Below are positions 1-8,355 of a stretch of 64,000 nt of DNA, piece by piece; the stretch's first letter is position 1; every line of letters begins with the position of its first letter. The notes under the pieces were generated by a model. That model was not told where the DNA came from, did no database searches, and saw only the letters and a list, made by a program, of their open reading frames with translations. The position numbers and the translations under genes were made by a program. Origin of the DNA: Simplicispira sp. 125 (lineage in GTDB: Bacteria; Pseudomonadota; Gammaproteobacteria; Burkholderiales; Burkholderiaceae_C); NCBI RefSeq assembly GCF_003096555.1, contig NZ_QEKM01000001.1, positions 2,418,001 to 2,482,000 on the forward strand, given 5' to 3'.

Positions 1-1044
1 GCGGCGCTGGTCATCGTGCAGTCGGGTCAAACCCTGCTGACACTGCTCAACGACATCCTGGACATTTCCAAAGTCGAAGCCGGCAAGTTTGAGCTGGCAC
101 CCGTGTCTTTCGAGCCTCATCAGTTGATCTGCGAAATCGAGAGCCTGTTCGCCGAATGCGCGCGCAACCAAGGCCTGCGCCTGCTCTCAGACTGGATCGG
201 CCCACAAGACGCCCGTTACACCGCAGACGCCATGCGGCTGCGCCAGATGTTGTCGAACCTGGTCGGCAATGCGATCAAATTCACGCCCCAAGGCGAGGTG
301 CGCATTGAGGCGCGTGAGTTAGCGCAGACCGGAGTCGGTGCCGTGCTGGAATTTTCCGTCACCGACACCGGCATCGGCCTGTCACAAGAGCAGAGCGCGC
401 GGCTTTTCATGCCGTTCTCGCAGGCTGACAACTCCATCACGCGCGAATACGGCGGCAGCGGCCTGGGCTTGTCCATCGTGCGCCGCCTGGCGCGCCTGAT
501 GGGCGGCGACGCCGGGGTGCAAAGCCAGCCGGCCCAGGGCGCACGTTTCTGGTTCCGTGTACAGGTGGGCTTTGCTGCGGCGCCCGCAGCCGTGCTGGTG
601 CCCGCAAGCCCACAGGGCATGTTGCAGCCGCCGACCACTCAAGGCGCGATGGTGCTGGTGGCGGAAGACAACGCCATCAACCGCGTCGTGATCACCGCCA
701 TGCTCGAACGCATAGGCCTGACCGCCGTGGTCGCCGAAGACGGCCAACAGGCCGCGCAACAACTGGAGCGGCTGCAGTGCAACGGCACGCCGCCAGCACT
801 GGTTTTCATGGATATGCAGATGCCCGTGCTTGACGGCCTGGCCGCCACGCAGCACATCCGTGCCAAGGAAAAAACACAAAACCATGCGCGCGTGCCCATC
901 ATCGCGCTGACCGCAAACGCCTACGCCGAAGACCGCGAGCGCTGCCAGAGCGCCGGAATGGATGACTTCCTCGCCAAGCCAGTGAACTTTGCGCAGCTGC
1001 AAGCCATGGTGGATCGATGGATACGGCCCCGTACCACCGGCTGA
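1..1044 (+). CDS. Hybrid sensor histidine kinase, 5'-truncated by window edge
   Basis: The reading frame is open from base 1, so the N-terminus, including the phospho-accepting histidine, lies outside the window. The first residues (LLNDILDISKVEAG) are the end of a HisKA dimerisation helix. An HATPase_c domain follows, with N box (MLSNLVGNAIKFT), G1 (DTGIGL) and G2 (GGSGLGLSIV). The C-terminus, roughly the last 125 residues, is a receiver domain with an acidic pocket (VAEDN), the predicted phospho-acceptor Asp in MDMQMP (codon at 811-813) and the conserved Lys in LAKPVN. It would autophosphorylate and relay phosphate internally. The stimulus cannot be told because the sensor region is missing. 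No separate response regulator follows; the next gene is convergent. Confidence 0.93.
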   Translation, partial: AALVIVQSGQTLLTLLNDILDISKVEAGKFELAPVSFEPHQLICEIESLFAECARNQGLRLLSDWIGPQDARYTADAMRLRQMLSNLVGNAIKFTPQGEVRIEARELAQTGVGAVLEFSVTDTGIGLSQEQSARLFMPFSQADNSITREYGGSGLGLSIVRRLARLMGGDAGVQSQPAQGARFWFRVQVGFAAAPAAVLVPASPQGMLQPPTTQGAMVLVAEDNAINRVVITAMLERIGLTAVVAEDGQQAAQQLERLQCNGTPPALVFMDMQMPVLDGLAATQHIRAKEKTQNHARVPIIALTANAYAEDRERCQSAGMDDFLAKPVNFAQLQAMVDRWIRPRTTG

Positions 1045-1136
1045 TATTTCAATCTTTTTGATGCGTGGCGCCTATGCACACAGCGTTAGCAGCCACAAAA
1101 CCCAAACCGCGTGTAGGGCGGCGCAAAAACACGCGC

Positions 1137-2150
1137 TCAGGTCAGCAGCGCCACCGCTGCAGAGAAGCTCAGGAACGCCAGCGCTGTGGACACCAGAATG
1201 ATGCGCGCGATGCGTCCGTTGTGCGCGCCAAAGCGCTCTGCCAGCAACGACACATTGCTGGCACTGGGCAGCGCGGCCAGCAGCACCAGCACGGTGAAGG
1301 CAAACGGGTCCAGCGGCACCCCCAGCGCCATGGCCGCGCGGCCCACCCCCCACACCAGCAGCGGGTGCACCAGCAGCTTGGCCAGCGCCACGGGCACGTA
1401 GTCGCGCACCAGCACGCGCTCGTGCTGGTTCATCTGCGAGCGTGCCAGCACGGCACCAATGGTGAACAGAGCCACTGGCGAGGCAGCATCGGCCAGCATG
1501 GCCACGGTTTTATCGACCGGCCCGGGCAAGGTGAACTGAAGGGCGGACGCCAGCGCACCCAACGCAATCGACCAGGGCATGGGGTTGGTCGCCATGCCCC
1601 GGAAGGCATTGCGCAGTGCGACACCCACGCCGTGGGAGCCCGCACCATCGAGGCGCGAGAGCGCGATGCACAGCGAACTGGTGAACACCATGTCCACCAC
1701 GATGGTGACGATGGCCGGACCCGCACTTTGCGCGCCCAGCAGAGCGACGAGCAGCGGCACCCCCATGAACCCCGTGTTCGGGAATGCCGCCACCAGGGCG
1801 CCGAAGGCGGCGTCGTTCCAGCCGATGCGCGGCCCGCGCGTGGCCAGCACCGTGCCCGCCACCATCACCGACGCGCACAGCAGATACACGCCAGCCACCG
1901 CCGGGTCCAGGAGCTGCCCAATGGGCGTGGTGGCACCAAAGCGGTACAGCATGCACGGCAGCGCGAAATACAGCACGAAGGCATTGAGCCCCGGAATGGC
2001 CGGTTGCGGCAAAATGCCGCCGCGCGCGGCCAGATAGCCGCACAGCACCAGCGCAAAGAAGGGGAAGGTGATCAGCAGGACAGACAGCACGGGCGCTATT
2101 GTGGGGGTAGCGGCGGCGGCGCGCTTGCAAGAAACTGGCGGCCCCGCCAT
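1137..2150 (-). CDS. AEC family permease (auxin efflux carrier type)
   Basis: About 337 residues from the ATG at 2150, with roughly ten hydrophobic segments and the two-fold pseudo-repeat expected of the AEC/bile-acid:Na+ symporter fold. Recognisable stretches are the N-terminal FPFFALVLCGYLA, the central FPNTGFMGVPL and the C-terminal LPSASNVSLLAERFG. It is an inner-membrane transporter, probably for small carboxylates or amino-acid derivatives, but the substrate cannot be read from sequence. The ATG adds about 20 non-hydrophobic residues; a GTG at 2090 would give a more typical 317-residue protein, and neither start has a convincing ribosome binding site. It converges with the kinase on its left and diverges from rep on its right. 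Confidence 0.88.
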   Translation of the reverse strand: MAGPPVSCKRAAAATPTIAPVLSVLLITFPFFALVLCGYLAARGGILPQPAIPGLNAFVLYFALPCMLYRFGATTPIGQLLDPAVAGVYLLCASVMVAGTVLATRGPRIGWNDAAFGALVAAFPNTGFMGVPLLVALLGAQSAGPAIVTIVVDMVFTSSLCIALSRLDGAGSHGVGVALRNAFRGMATNPMPWSIALGALASALQFTLPGPVDKTVAMLADAASPVALFTIGAVLARSQMNQHERVLVRDYVPVALAKLLVHPLLVWGVGRAAMALGVPLDPFAFTVLVLLAALPSASNVSLLAERFGAHNGRIARIILVSTALAFLSFSAAVALLT

Positions 2151-2252
2151 GACCCCTTGGCGCCATGCAAAATGCTGCGCCGGTATCATTGCCGCCCGAC
2201 CCTCTCTGCCTGGACGCCCGCCTGCGCGGTTTCCGTTCGCTCCACCTCCCCC

Positions 2253-4313
2253 ATGTCTTCTGGTCTCAACCTTGCCCAACTGCGCGCCGTGCATTACACC
2301 GAGGGCCCTTGCCTGGTGCTGGCCGGCGCGGGCTCGGGCAAGACGCGGGTGATTACGCACAAGATTGCACACATGATCGAGCGCGGCATGGAGCCCAAGG
2401 CCATCGCCGCGATCACCTTCACCAACAAGGCGGCGGCGGAGATGCGCGAGCGCGCCAAGAGCCTCATCGGGCGGCAGGCCAAAGACGTGCTGATCTGCAC
2501 CTTCCACTCGCTGGGCGTGCGCCTGGTGCGGGAAGACGGCAAGCTCCTGGGCCTCAAACCCCAGTTCAGCATCATGGACAGCGACGACGTCACCAGCATC
2601 CTGAAAGATGCTGCCGGCGGCACCACCGACGCCGCCACCGCACGCCAATGGCAATGGACCATCAGCCTGTGGAAGAACATGGGCCTCACTGGCGCGCAGG
2701 CCCTGGCGCAGGCCAAGGACGACCACGAGCGCAGCATTGCCGTGCTGATGCAACGCTACGAAGAACGTTTGACGGCCTACCAGAGCGTGGATTTTGATGA
2801 CCTGATCGGCCTGCCGCTCAAACTCTTGCGCGACTTCCCCGCGGTGCGCGAGAAATGGCAGCGCCAGCTCGGCCATGTGCTGGTGGACGAATACCAAGAC
2901 ACCAACGCCACGCAGTACGAGTTGCTGAAACTCCTGGTGGGCGAACAAGGCCACTTCACCGCCGTGGGCGACGATGACCAAAGCATCTACGGCTGGCGCG
3001 GCGCGACGCTGGACAACCTGAAAAAATTGCCGCTCGACTATCCCCAACTGCAGATCGTGAAGCTGGAGCAGAACTACCGTTCGACTTCCGCCATCCTGCG
3101 CGCCGCCAACAACGTCATCGGCCCCAACCCCAAGCTTTTCCCCAAAACGCTGTTCAGTGAACTGGGCGAGGGCGAGCCGGTGCGCGTGGTCGATGCCGAC
3201 AGCGAAGAGCACGAGGCCGACCGCGCCGTGGCCCGCATCCAGAGCCTGCGTGCCGCCGCCAACCCGCCGCCGGATTGGAAGAGCTTTGCCATCCTCTACC
3301 GCGCCAACCACCAGGCCAAACCGTTCGAGAAGGCCCTGCGTCGCGCCAACATTCCGTACAAGGTGTCGGGCGGCACCAGCTTTTTTGACCGCGCAGAAAT
3401 CCGCGACCTGTGCGCCTGGTTTCGGCTGTGGATCAACCAGGACGACGACCCGGCCTTCCTGCGGGCGATTACCGCGCCGAAGCGCGGCATTGGCCACACC
3501 ACGCTGGGGGCATTGGGCGCTTTCGCCACGCAGCACAAGCAAGGCCTGTTCACTGCCCTGTTCTCGCCCATGCTGCCCGCCGCCCTGCCGCGCCGCGCGC
3601 TTGAGAGCCTGCACGAATTTGGCCGCTACGTGAACGACCTGGAATACCGGGCGCGGCACACCATGGGCGCGGAAAACGCCCGAACCTTTCTCTGCGACTG
3701 GCTGAAAGAGATCGATTACGAAAAACACCTCTACGACGGCGAAGACAGCGAAAAGGTCGCTGCCGCGCGCTGGACCAACGTGCTGGAGTTTTGCGACTGG
3801 ATGGCGCAGCGCGCCGGGGGCCAGATCGACGACACGGCGGGCAGCGTGGTCGCCAGCGAGTCCAAAAGCCTGCTGGAAGTGGCGCAGACCATCGCACTGC
3901 TCTCTACCTTGTCGGACCGCGAGAAGGACCAGGACGTGGTCACGCTCTCGACCCTGCACGCCTCCAAGGGCCTGGAGTGGCCGCACGTCATCCTGGCCGG
4001 GGTCACGGAGGGCATGCTGCCTTTCAAGCTGGACGACGACGGGGGCAAGCAACTCAAGGTCAGCGACGAAACGCTGTCCCGCCTGCAGGAAGAGCGCCGA
4101 TTGATGTACGTGGGCATCACCCGCGCCCAGCGCACGCTGGCCGTGAGCTGGACCAAGAAGCGCAAAAAGGGCCGCGAGATGGTGGCGGCGCAGCCCAGCC
4201 GCTTCATTGCGGAAATGGCGCTCGACAAGACCACTGCGCGCGAGGACCCGCGTGAAAAACTCAAGGCTTTGCGCGCCGAATTTGCGCGCAAAGCCCAGGC
4301 GCTCCAAACATAG
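2253..4313 (+). CDS. rep: ATP-dependent DNA helicase Rep (UvrD/Rep superfamily 1A)
   Basis: A 686-residue SF1A 3'-5' helicase, close to the usual length of Rep. Motifs occur in order: Q-motif region (LNLAQLRAVHY), Walker A (AGAGSGKT, near residue 22), motif Ia (ITFTNKAAAEM), motif II (VLVDEYQDTN), motif III (AVGDDDQSIYGWRGA), motif IV (KLEQNYRS), motif V (VTLSTLHASKGLEW) and motif VI (YVGITRAQ). Rep helps replication forks pass protein-DNA blocks and assists restart. ATG 2253 is chosen because the protein then begins just before the Q motif; the frame remains open far upstream but that part is unlike any helicase. UvrD is the main alternative name; I favour Rep for its length and for SGLNLAQLRAVHYTEGPCLV at the N-terminus. 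Confidence 0.93.
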   Translation: MSSGLNLAQLRAVHYTEGPCLVLAGAGSGKTRVITHKIAHMIERGMEPKAIAAITFTNKAAAEMRERAKSLIGRQAKDVLICTFHSLGVRLVREDGKLLGLKPQFSIMDSDDVTSILKDAAGGTTDAATARQWQWTISLWKNMGLTGAQALAQAKDDHERSIAVLMQRYEERLTAYQSVDFDDLIGLPLKLLRDFPAVREKWQRQLGHVLVDEYQDTNATQYELLKLLVGEQGHFTAVGDDDQSIYGWRGATLDNLKKLPLDYPQLQIVKLEQNYRSTSAILRAANNVIGPNPKLFPKTLFSELGEGEPVRVVDADSEEHEADRAVARIQSLRAAANPPPDWKSFAILYRANHQAKPFEKALRRANIPYKVSGGTSFFDRAEIRDLCAWFRLWINQDDDPAFLRAITAPKRGIGHTTLGALGAFATQHKQGLFTALFSPMLPAALPRRALESLHEFGRYVNDLEYRARHTMGAENARTFLCDWLKEIDYEKHLYDGEDSEKVAAARWTNVLEFCDWMAQRAGGQIDDTAGSVVASESKSLLEVAQTIALLSTLSDREKDQDVVTLSTLHASKGLEWPHVILAGVTEGMLPFKLDDDGGKQLKVSDETLSRLQEERRLMYVGITRAQRTLAVSWTKKRKKGREMVAAQPSRFIAEMALDKTTAREDPREKLKALRAEFARKAQALQT

Positions 4314-4365
4314 AAGGCCACCCATGTGGCTTGAATCGCAGGCGCAATTCGCTCTCTATTTTGTA

Positions 4366-4405
4366 GCTTGTAACGATTACCTATAAAGCGTTACAAGCCA
4401 TTTTT
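4366..4405. repeat. Palindromic intergenic repeat / likely rep terminator
   Basis: A perfect 10-bp inverted repeat, GCTTGTAACG (4366-4375) and CGTTACAAGC (4389-4398), with a 13-nt loop. It is preceded by CTATTTTG and followed by CATTTTTATTG. Its layout matches the other palindromes of this window, but it is a diverged member. It sits 52 bp after rep and could end rep transcription. Confidence 0.6.
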
Positions 4406-4442
4406 ATTGAAATTTTTTCTACCCGTGCGAAAGACTCTGCCC

Positions 4443-5591
4443 ATGCCTTCTCTTGCTTACCCCTTGAAAGCCTCCCCCGTGGCACTGGCACTGGTCGCCC
4501 TGCTGGCCAACCCGGCCGCACAGGCACAGGTACCCAGCGCGGCATGGCAGCGCTGCGCCGCGACCAGCGACAGTGCTGCCCGCCTGGCCTGCTTTGACCA
4601 GTGGGCAGGCCAGCAGGCCTGGCAGGCACCTGCGGCATCGGCGGCCCAGGACGACCCGCCAGCAGCTCCCTCACTGGTAGACACCACCTTGCCGGCCACG
4701 CGCATCATCGAGGTGGCGCAGACTGCCGGTTGCCGCGACCCGCAGTACAGCACCCTCTCGCGCTTCTGGGAGCTGGAGTCGGGCAGCGACTGCGGCACCT
4801 TCAGTTTTCGCGGCTACCGGCCCATCACCGCCTCTGTGGTGGCGGCCAGCAATGTGAACCGCCAGCCCGGTTCGCCTTCGGCCGACCATACGGCGCAGGA
4901 GTCCACACCTTTCCGCCGCACCGAGGCGCGCCTGCAGCTCTCCGTGCGCACCAAAATCGCCCAGGGCCTGCTTACCCAGGGCCACCCCACGCGCAAGGAT
5001 TCGCTGTGGTTTGGCTACACGCAGCAGTCGTACTGGCAGCTGTTCTCGCCCCAAATTTCGCGCCCGTTCCGCACCACCGACCACGAGCCTGAGGTGATGT
5101 ACGTTTACCCCACAGACGCGCAGTTGCCCTGGGGCTGGCGCTGGCGCTTCAGCGGCATCGGCGTGGCACACCAGTCCAACGGGCAAAGCCTGCCCCTGTC
5201 GCGCAGCTGGAACCGCGCCTACCTGATGACCGGCATGGAACTGGACAACCGGTGGACGGTCAACGCCCGGCTGTGGAAGCGCATTGGCGAGAGCACGACC
5301 AGCGACGACAACCCGGGCATCAGCGACTTCGTCGGTCGCGGCGAACTGTCAGCGTTCTGGAACATGGACCAGGGCAATACCTTGGGCCTGACGGTGCGCA
5401 GCGCGCTGAAAAGCAACTCGCGCGGCTCGGCACGAATTGAATGGATGCAGACCCTGGGCACCGCCCTCGGTGGGGGCAAAAGCAATCTGCGGCTGCACAC
5501 CCAGCTGTTCTCGGGCTACGGCGACAGCATGATCGACTACAACCGCAAGCGCACCGTGTTCACGGTGGGATTGAGCCTGGTCGATTTCTGA
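4443..5591 (+). CDS. pldA: Outer-membrane phospholipase A (OMPLA)
   Basis: A 382-residue calcium-dependent phospholipase A1 of the outer membrane, which hydrolyses mislocalised phospholipids in the outer leaflet. Residues 1-29 form a signal peptide ending in AAQA. The catalytic region AHQSNGQS...SRSWNR carries His243, Ser245 and Asn257, with the same spacing as the OMPLA triad (His142, Ser144, Asn156 in E. coli). The C-terminal half alternates polar and aromatic residues like a beta-barrel and ends in Phe, as outer-membrane proteins do. An extra domain of about 80 residues between signal and barrel includes RLACFDQWA, common in betaproteobacterial OMPLA. ATG 4443 gives the cleanest signal peptide; the frame also extends to a TTG at 4407. 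Confidence 0.93.
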   Translation: MPSLAYPLKASPVALALVALLANPAAQAQVPSAAWQRCAATSDSAARLACFDQWAGQQAWQAPAASAAQDDPPAAPSLVDTTLPATRIIEVAQTAGCRDPQYSTLSRFWELESGSDCGTFSFRGYRPITASVVAASNVNRQPGSPSADHTAQESTPFRRTEARLQLSVRTKIAQGLLTQGHPTRKDSLWFGYTQQSYWQLFSPQISRPFRTTDHEPEVMYVYPTDAQLPWGWRWRFSGIGVAHQSNGQSLPLSRSWNRAYLMTGMELDNRWTVNARLWKRIGESTTSDDNPGISDFVGRGELSAFWNMDQGNTLGLTVRSALKSNSRGSARIEWMQTLGTALGGGKSNLRLHTQLFSGYGDSMIDYNRKRTVFTVGLSLVDF

Positions 5592-5794
5592 GGCTCTGCC
5601 GGGACAACATCCCGTTACGCAATACCTGCGCTGTTTCTTGAATCGGTCTCAGGCAGCCGCCACAATGGCAGCCGCACCACTTGCGGCATCACCTGCCTTG
5701 TGGCGCGCTCCTGAAAAGAGCCTGTTTCACACCGTTTTCCCCGCCATTGGCGATGCGGCACACGCTCGACAATGCAGCCAAGAGGAACAACACC

Positions 5795-6181
5795 ATGGAC
5801 ATGCAATACCAGCTCAAGGCCGGCAGCTACTACCTGTATGACATGCGCGAAGCGCCCAGTGTCGTCACGGGGGAGCGACGCTTCAAGCTCAAGACCGATA
5901 CCGTGGCCATTGCCTTCGATGCGCACACCGGCGAGGTACACCAGCATGGCAGCCCCACGCGCATCCAGTCGTGGGCCAACAACACGCGCCGCCGCCTGCG
6001 GGCTGCGGGCGCACAAGACGTCGCCAACGACATCGTCGTGGTCTCGGGCCCGCTGCCCGTGGATGAATTGAATAAATGCCTGTGGATTCGCGGCTATTGC
6101 GGCCGCATGTTCAAACGCCTGGCCACCTTGCCCCATGGCAAGCTGCAGCGCCCGGCAGAGCCCTGGCGCAAAGCCGCGTGA
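5795..6181 (+). CDS. Conserved hypothetical protein, 128 aa
   Basis: I do not recognise this gene. It encodes a soluble-looking 128-residue protein without signal peptide or membrane segment, rich in Arg and Lys and ending in a basic tail. A purine-rich AGAGGAAC lies 7-8 bases before ATG 5795, which decides the start; the frame runs upstream to 5681 but that part looks non-coding. The sequence has several beta-like stretches (DTVAIAFDAHTGEVHQHG, DIVVVSGPLPV) and two cysteines (CLWIRGYCGR). It stands alone, 203 bp after pldA and facing the universal stress gene. Coding is supported by codon usage like its neighbours and by a terminator-like hairpin downstream. Confidence 0.65.
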   Translation: MDMQYQLKAGSYYLYDMREAPSVVTGERRFKLKTDTVAIAFDAHTGEVHQHGSPTRIQSWANNTRRRLRAAGAQDVANDIVVVSGPLPVDELNKCLWIRGYCGRMFKRLATLPHGKLQRPAEPWRKAA

Positions 6182-6212
6182 AGGACAACACCCCCCTATC
6201 TCGCTTCGCTCC

Positions 6213-6306
6213 TTCCCCCTTCTCTGGCATCGCTACGCGATGCGGAAGGGGGACGCCCCCAGCGCGGCGGGACGGCCCTTGCGCGGGGGCCGCTGGTCTG
6301 GGCCGC
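6213..6306. repeat. GC-rich intergenic repeat with nested hairpins
   Basis: Two nested perfect stems: TCCCCCTT (6214-6221) pairs with AAGGGGGA (6246-6253), and inside it GCATCGC (6227-6233) pairs with GCGATGC (6237-6243) around a TAC loop. A second GC-rich dyad follows, CCAGCG near 6259 with CGCTGG near 6291. There is no reading frame worth calling. The composition resembles a repeat that I recall being common between Comamonadaceae genes; no second copy is visible in this window. Confidence 0.5.
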
Positions 6307-6375
6307 GCCGGTTTCTTACGCCACTGATGAAGCGCAGCTCCATGGAAAGCTGAGACCACCTCCAAAGCCCCAGCC

Positions 6376-6406
6376 AGCCGCCGCAACGCGCGTCGGCTTT
6401 TCTTTT
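6376..6406 (+). terminator. Rho-independent terminator candidate
   Basis: AGCCG (6376-6380) pairs with CGGCT (6394-6398), with two further G-C pairs inside, and is followed directly by TTTTCTTTTT. It would stop transcription coming from the 5795-6181 gene just before the convergent stress-protein gene. Confidence 0.55.
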
Positions 6407-6883
6407 TCAGGCCAGCGGCTCTTCGGTGGCTTCGTCGTCCAATTCCATCACCTCGGCATGCTTGACGATGGTCACCGGCACGGGACTGGCATGCACCAAC
6501 TCCTGCGACACCGAACCCAACAGCGCGCTGCTGATGGCACCCTGGCCGCGCGCACCGATCACTACCAGGTCGCAACCTGTACTTTCGACGATGTCCACCA
6601 GCGTGTGCGCCGGGTCGCCCACCCCGATCTCGGTGGTGTAGGCCAGCCCGGCCGCATCGAGCAGCGCACGGGCCGAGGCCATGAGGTGCTCGCCTGCCTC
6701 CAGGCTGGCTGCAACGATCAGGTCGGGGTCGCGCGAGACCACCAGTTCGTACAGCGAGGCGGGCTCCTGCACGTTGGCCAGCACGCAATCGACGCGCAGG
6801 CCGTCCTGCACCAGTTGCAACACATGGTGCACGGCGTCCAGCGAGAGTTCCGATCCGTCGACGGCGATGAGGATTCTGGGCAT
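6407..6883 (-). CDS. Universal stress protein (UspA family)
   Basis: A 158-residue single-domain UspA-fold protein. It starts with the typical beta strand and loop MPRILIAVDGSELS and carries the nucleotide-binding signature G-2x-G-9x-G-S (GARGQGAISSALLGS), so it probably binds ATP. The C-terminus adds an acidic tail. AAAGGAA precedes the ATG at 6883. It diverges from tgt with about 100 bp between the starts. Its exact stress role is unknown. The same signature is found fused to TerC at 52732-54270. Confidence 0.92.
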   Translation of the reverse strand: MPRILIAVDGSELSLDAVHHVLQLVQDGLRVDCVLANVQEPASLYELVVSRDPDLIVAASLEAGEHLMASARALLDAAGLAYTTEIGVGDPAHTLVDIVESTGCDLVVIGARGQGAISSALLGSVSQELVHASPVPVTIVKHAEVMELDDEATEEPLA

Positions 6884-6923
6884 GGCAATTCCTTTGTTGT
6901 GTGTTCTGTTCAGACCAGTGTAG

Positions 6924-8159
<1,236 letters not shown>

Positions 8160-8173
8160 TTCTGCGGGCGTTC

Positions 8174-8219
8174 TTATCCTTGCATTTTCGACATGCCGAT
8201 GCGTGAAATGCAAGGATAA
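8174..8219. repeat. Perfect 14-bp inverted repeat before the restriction-modification gene
   Basis: TTATCCTTGCATTT (8174-8187) and AAATGCAAGGATAA (8206-8219) are exact reverse complements, separated by 18 bases. There is no U-tract, so it is a poor intrinsic terminator. It lies 15 bp after tgt and 137 bp before the methylase start. It could be an operator, a recombination scar, or an RNA hairpin; the sequence alone does not decide. Confidence 0.7.
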
Positions 8220-8258
8220 ACAGTATGACTGATCATCCGTAGCGATGCAAAAATAATA

Positions 8259-8298
8259 GCTTCAACCGATTGCCAGACAATGGGTAGAAGCAATTTTT
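8259..8298. repeat. Palindromic intergenic repeat, diverged copy
   Basis: GCTTCAACCGATTG (8259-8272) pairs with CAATGGGTAGAAGC (8278-8291) at 12 of 14 positions. It is preceded by AAAAATAATA and followed by AATTTTTAT, the A/T flanks typical of this repeat family. It lies 64 bp before the restriction-modification start. Confidence 0.55.
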
Positions 8299-8355
8299 AT
8301 ACTAAAAACTGACGCACTAACCAGTCTGCCAGCGCAGCACACCGAAGCACCGCAC

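Noticed and set aside
1065..2252. Upstream extension of the rep frame by about 390 codons
   Set aside because: The translated part is a His/Arg/Gln-rich sequence antisense to the permease gene, not a domain; helicase homology begins at 2253.
1137..4325. A very long open frame on the minus strand opposite rep
   Set aside because: Only its downstream 338 codons match a protein family (AEC permease). The rest is antisense to rep and reflects the high GC content.
8174..8219. Interpretation of the 14-bp inverted repeat as an intrinsic terminator of tgt
   Set aside because: The loop is long and no T-tract follows on either strand.
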